Source: Chthoniobacterales bacterium | GTDB taxonomy: Bacteria > Verrucomicrobiota > Verrucomicrobiia > Chthoniobacterales > UBA10450 | Reading direction: 5' to 3' | DNA: 17,214 nucleotides | NCBI GenBank assembly: GCA_025980625.1 | Contig: JAICXG010000031.1 | Location: 1 to 17,214 of the forward strand | Part shown: positions 15,248 through 17,214 of the stretch, piece after piece | Numbering within the stretch: the stretch's first letter is position 1 | Layout: each line of letters opens with the position of its first letter | Notes under the pieces: generated by a model | Seen by the model: only the letters and a program-made list of their open reading frames with translations | Database searches by the model: none | Told to the model about the DNA's origin: nothing | Program-made: the position numbers and the translations under genes

Positions 15248-16120
15248 GTGCTCGCCGAATCTCGGCTGCAAGCCGCGGCCCGCAAAAAGCGCCTGCCCTC
15301 ACCGACGCCACTGGACAACTGCGCGACAATCCAAGCTTTGGCGACAGCTGGCCGGACCCAGGCAACTCGGCTCGCCCTCGACTGGCTCTTGTTTTCTGGC
15401 CCCCATAATGCTTATGATGTTCTCCCGATGATCCAGGCGAATTGTCGGGCGCGGTTCACCGCCGCGGATTTTCAATTCATCGTGCGGACCCTGGCGCGCT
15501 CGCCTAACGACCAGGTGTCGCTCGTCGATCTCCTAAGCGATGCGGAAACGCGTGACGCCGTTCTCGACCATCCGCGGCTGGTTGAGATGATCCTCTCGCA
15601 AACCGGGCAGCTGACGATCTCTTCCGCGTTTTATTTTTATGTCCTCGCTCGGCATGTCCTGCGCCGGGCCGAGATCGGCGATCGCAAACTCTCCGACTAC
15701 ATCGGGTCGCTCCTTGAGACTTTCTCCCGCACCAAAGGGCTGCGTCCGCCGCACACCGAGGAAGATTCAAACCGGCACTACATTTCCGACATGCTGCTCG
15801 CGCTCACCCGCGCGACGGCTGAGCAAAGTTTTCTCCTGCGCGCCCATGTCGGCAATTACTCACTTTTTGTCAGCGGCATTTTTCACGAAAATGCCCAGCA
15901 CCGCAGCCGGCGCGGCGCGCCTGATCTGGCGTTTTACGAGCAGCTCGGCCGGACCAACTTCCAACTCGTCGCCTCGCATTCGACCGCGCGCCGCTGCGAA
16001 CTCAACGACGTTTATGAAGAGCTGGCCGACCGCTTTCACGACGTCCGCCTCGCGCTCAACCGGCTCGCGGAAGAACTCATCAACCTCGACGACGATCATC
16101 ACGCGCCGTTCTTGCTGTGA
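15248..16120 (+). CDS. Unrecognised protein, first of a coupled pair
   Basis: The frame opens at GTG 15248, just after an in-frame TAA (15227-15229) that lies inside a CCTAACGA word; it gives 290 residues. No signal peptide or transmembrane helix is seen, so it is probably cytosolic. The protein looks almost entirely helical: Ala/Leu/Arg-rich helices (SRLQAAARKKR, ATIQALATAGRTQATRLALDWLLF), then DFQFIVRTLARSPNDQVSLVDLLSDAETRDAVLDH, FYFYVLARHVLRRAEIGDRKLSDYI, and a conserved-looking stretch YISDMLLALTRATAEQSFLLRAHVGNYSLFVSGIF. It ends in an acidic/His patch (NLDDDHH). The 3' end overlaps the next gene by 4 bp (GTGA), a sign of translational coupling. No function is assigned. Confidence 0.8.
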   Translation: MLAESRLQAAARKKRLPSPTPLDNCATIQALATAGRTQATRLALDWLLFSGPHNAYDVLPMIQANCRARFTAADFQFIVRTLARSPNDQVSLVDLLSDAETRDAVLDHPRLVEMILSQTGQLTISSAFYFYVLARHVLRRAEIGDRKLSDYIGSLLETFSRTKGLRPPHTEEDSNRHYISDMLLALTRATAEQSFLLRAHVGNYSLFVSGIFHENAQHRSRRGAPDLAFYEQLGRTNFQLVASHSTARRCELNDVYEELADRFHDVRLALNRLAEELINLDDDHHAPFLL

Positions 16121-16851
16121 ACGAAACACTTTTCAGCCAGATCCAGCGGCTTTTCGAGCGCACTTATGCGCAGGTTGGAATCAATCTCGAAGAATGCCTG
16201 ATTGATCAACGCCGCTGCCGCCAGCTTTCCAAGCTGGCCGGAGCTTCGGCGGTTGAGCTGAGTGAACTGGCCCGAACATTTTTACGCGCGACCAACGATC
16301 AGCTGTACGTCGGCATCTATTATTCGCGCTGGCTCATCGAGCAGCTCGAGGCGCACGACCCGCGTGCCGGCCTAACGAATCGCAATATTCGCTCGCTCAT
16401 CGCTTTCGTCGAGGAAATCAACCATGCCCTGCACGCCGCTCTTAGTTTCCGGAACGGCCGACGTCGGATCGGCTCGGAGGATTTTGCCCGTGACCTCGAG
16501 TTACAGGCGCGCGTGGATACCTATCTCGTTCTGCTTCTCTTTGTCGCCTTTTTTCGTAAGACCCAGCGCGTCTCCCGGGCCGACCGCCGCTGGCTGCGCT
16601 TTCATCTTTTCGAATCGCAAAACCCAAACGCCTTCCGCGACCCGAATCTGCGCGGGCGCTATCTCGAGACGACCGAGTTAGCCCAGAGTTACACCCGTTT
16701 TCTCGATACCCTGAACGGCCTCCGCCGCCTGCACGAAATCCGCACCTTCCGCGCCCTGGATTACGCCGCCAAGAAGGAGCGCATCCTCGCCTTGATGGAT
16801 GCCGCGCCCACCCGCCGGCTCCTCCCGCCGCCCGGGCATTCGCACGACTAA
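16117..16851 (+). CDS. Unrecognised protein, second of a coupled pair
   Basis: It starts at GTG 16117, overlapping the TGA of the previous gene (GTGA), and has 244 residues. It appears helical and soluble, apart from one hydrophobic helix (about 135-149, DTYLVLLLFVAFFRK) that may be buried or membrane-associated. Other segments include LFSQIQRLFERTYAQVGINLEECLID near the N-terminus, NDQLYVGIYYSRWLIEQLEAHDPR, IAFVEEINHALHAALSF (with spaced Glu and His that could bind a metal) and a closing LNGLRRLHEIRTFRALDYAAKKERIL. The tail is Pro/Arg/His-rich (PTRRLLPPPGHSHD). The coupling suggests that it works with the upstream protein in one complex. Its TAA stop is part of ACTAACGA, a one-mismatch form of the repeated word. 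Confidence 0.8.
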   Translation: MNETLFSQIQRLFERTYAQVGINLEECLIDQRRCRQLSKLAGASAVELSELARTFLRATNDQLYVGIYYSRWLIEQLEAHDPRAGLTNRNIRSLIAFVEEINHALHAALSFRNGRRRIGSEDFARDLELQARVDTYLVLLLFVAFFRKTQRVSRADRRWLRFHLFESQNPNAFRDPNLRGRYLETTELAQSYTRFLDTLNGLRRLHEIRTFRALDYAAKKERILALMDAAPTRRLLPPPGHSHD

Positions 16852-16897
16852 CGAATCAAGGATGAGCGTCAGCCTGCGATGAAAAGCGCGGACGACG

Positions 16898-16925
16898 GCT
16901 GCCGAATGCTTGCTACGACGGCAGC
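16898..16925. terminator. Hairpin after the unknown gene pair
   Basis: GCTGCCG (16898-16904) and CGGCAGC (16919-16925) are a perfect 7-bp inverted repeat with a 14-nt loop, 46 bp after the stop of the plus-strand pair and before the convergent repeat-protein gene. There is no T-run on either side, so it is a possible rather than a convincing transcription end. The rest of 16852-16979 shows nothing else identifiable. Confidence 0.3.
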
Positions 16926-16979
16926 ATCATAAACGAAGCAGACCATAAGGCGCCCTAGCCCGCCTGAGGGAGGCGACAG

Positions 16980-17214
16980 CTACGGCACGACCGATAGCGT
17001 AAGATCATTCCCATCGCCGCCTTCGTAACTGGCTTGGAGATTGTTACCGTTCACGTTCACGATCGCGCCATCAGGCAGGTTAGCAAAGGTGCCGCTGATC
17101 GGGTTCGCGCTCGTGTTACTGATCAGGGTCAGAGTCAGGCCCTGCCTCAGGCTGCCTTGGGTTTGGCCGGTCAGGTTCAACATCGCTCCGCTGTTGATTG
17201 TGACTCCGTTGGCA
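16980..17214 (-). CDS. C-terminal end of an autotransporter-type beta-strand repeat protein (partial)
   Basis: The frame enters from the right edge and stops at TAG 16982-16980; 77 residues are visible. They read as alternating short strands and Asn/Gly turns: ANGVTINSGAMLNLTG, LTLTLISNTSANPISGTFANLP, DGAIVNVNGNNLQASYEGG and DGNDLTLSVVP. The closing pattern (GTFxxLPxGAxVxVNGxNLxxxYxGGxGNDxxL) is the typical end unit of passenger-associated beta-strand repeats in large secreted or surface proteins, common in Verrucomicrobiota and Planctomycetota. No autotransporter barrel or PEP-CTERM anchor follows; the protein simply ends at VVP. An ATG at 17183 lies inside the repeat and is not the true start. 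Composition is less GC-rich and Asn/Thr-richer than its neighbours, as expected for this class. Confidence 0.85.
   Translation of the reverse strand, partial: ANGVTINSGAMLNLTGQTQGSLRQGLTLTLISNTSANPISGTFANLPDGAIVNVNGNNLQASYEGGDGNDLTLSVVP

Larger units (their letters stand above)
793..16378. repeat. Interspersed 9-bp word (G/C)CCTAACGA, 25 exact copies
   Basis: CCTAACGA on the plus strand starts at 793, 1307, 1329, 3484, 4459, 9386, 10215, 10425, 10792, 11366, 12705, 12840, 13274, 15225, 15503 and 16371. Its complement TCGTTAGG starts at 4708, 4903, 6546, 7918, 8507, 9528, 9876, 10958 and 12255. About 0.5 copies would be expected by chance on both strands. The base before CCTAACGA is G in 17 copies and C in 8, never A or T. 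Upstream T-richness is frequent: TTTGCCTAACGA is exact at 4455-4466, 4708-4719, 4903-4914 and 9528-9539. One-mismatch copies include 3150-3157, 8213-8220, 11451-11458 and 16847-16854. Most copies lie inside genes. Function is unknown; see findings. Confidence 0.95.

Noticed and set aside
793..16378. CCTAACGA as a transcription terminator or RNA element
   Set aside because: Most copies lie in the middle of genes and in both orientations, and they do not form hairpins with one another.
793..16378. CCTAACGA array as a CRISPR or tandem repeat
   Set aside because: Spacing is irregular (22 bp to about 2 kb) and the repeat is only 8 to 9 bp, in both orientations.
1..17214. tRNA, rRNA, insertion sequences, prophage or CRISPR
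   Set aside because: None were recognised by eye in either strand. Short or divergent RNA genes cannot be excluded without a covariance-model scan.

Overview
The window is about 17.2 kb of GC-rich, densely coded chromosomal DNA from a Gram-negative-type bacterium. The best guess is a member of Verrucomicrobiota, of the kind seen in soil Spartobacteria or Chthoniobacterales genomes. The evidence is a C-terminal autotransporter-type beta-strand repeat at the right edge, a membrane TolB-like/TPR protein of a type common in that group, and a dnaA-dnaN pair without recF or gyrB behind it. The phylum is inferred and rests on no marker phylogeny.

Left part (1-4453): the start of a secreted protein leaves the window leftwards. 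A minus-strand pair follows: a putative Dabb-domain lipoprotein and a small exported protein, 7 bp apart. A 590-bp non-coding stretch with AT-rich DNA and three TGT(G/T)AACAAG repeats leads into dnaA. A 199-bp gap with a GC palindrome and opposed AATCG arrays separates dnaA from dnaN. These gaps are the candidate replication-origin and dnaA-control sequences.

Middle part (4443-11370): a GT9 glycosyltransferase converges on and overlaps dnaN. It is divergent from a tandem-ACT protein. A membrane-anchored TPR protein and an exported beta-rich protein follow. Next is a tightly packed plus-strand run: N-acetylmuramoyl-L-alanine amidase with a Ser/Lys-repeat tail, bifunctional NAD(P)H-hydrate repair enzyme (NnrE+NnrD) and a sulfotransferase.

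Right part (11378-17214): a minus-strand run surE, metF, TolB-like/TPR membrane protein ends convergently against the sulfotransferase. Divergent from surE are two unrecognised proteins joined by a GTGA stop/start overlap. The right edge holds the C-terminal end of a minus-strand autotransporter-repeat protein.

The outstanding signal is a DNA word, not a gene. CCTAACGA (or its complement TCGTTAGG) occurs 25 times, about fifty times more than chance, on both strands, and always with G or C before the first C. Twenty copies are inside genes, in all four reading frames that avoid a stop codon. The two frames that create a stop occur only at gene ends. This points to selection or insertion at the DNA level, comparable in density and behaviour to DNA uptake sequences or other genome-wide signal words. 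I know of no description of this word.
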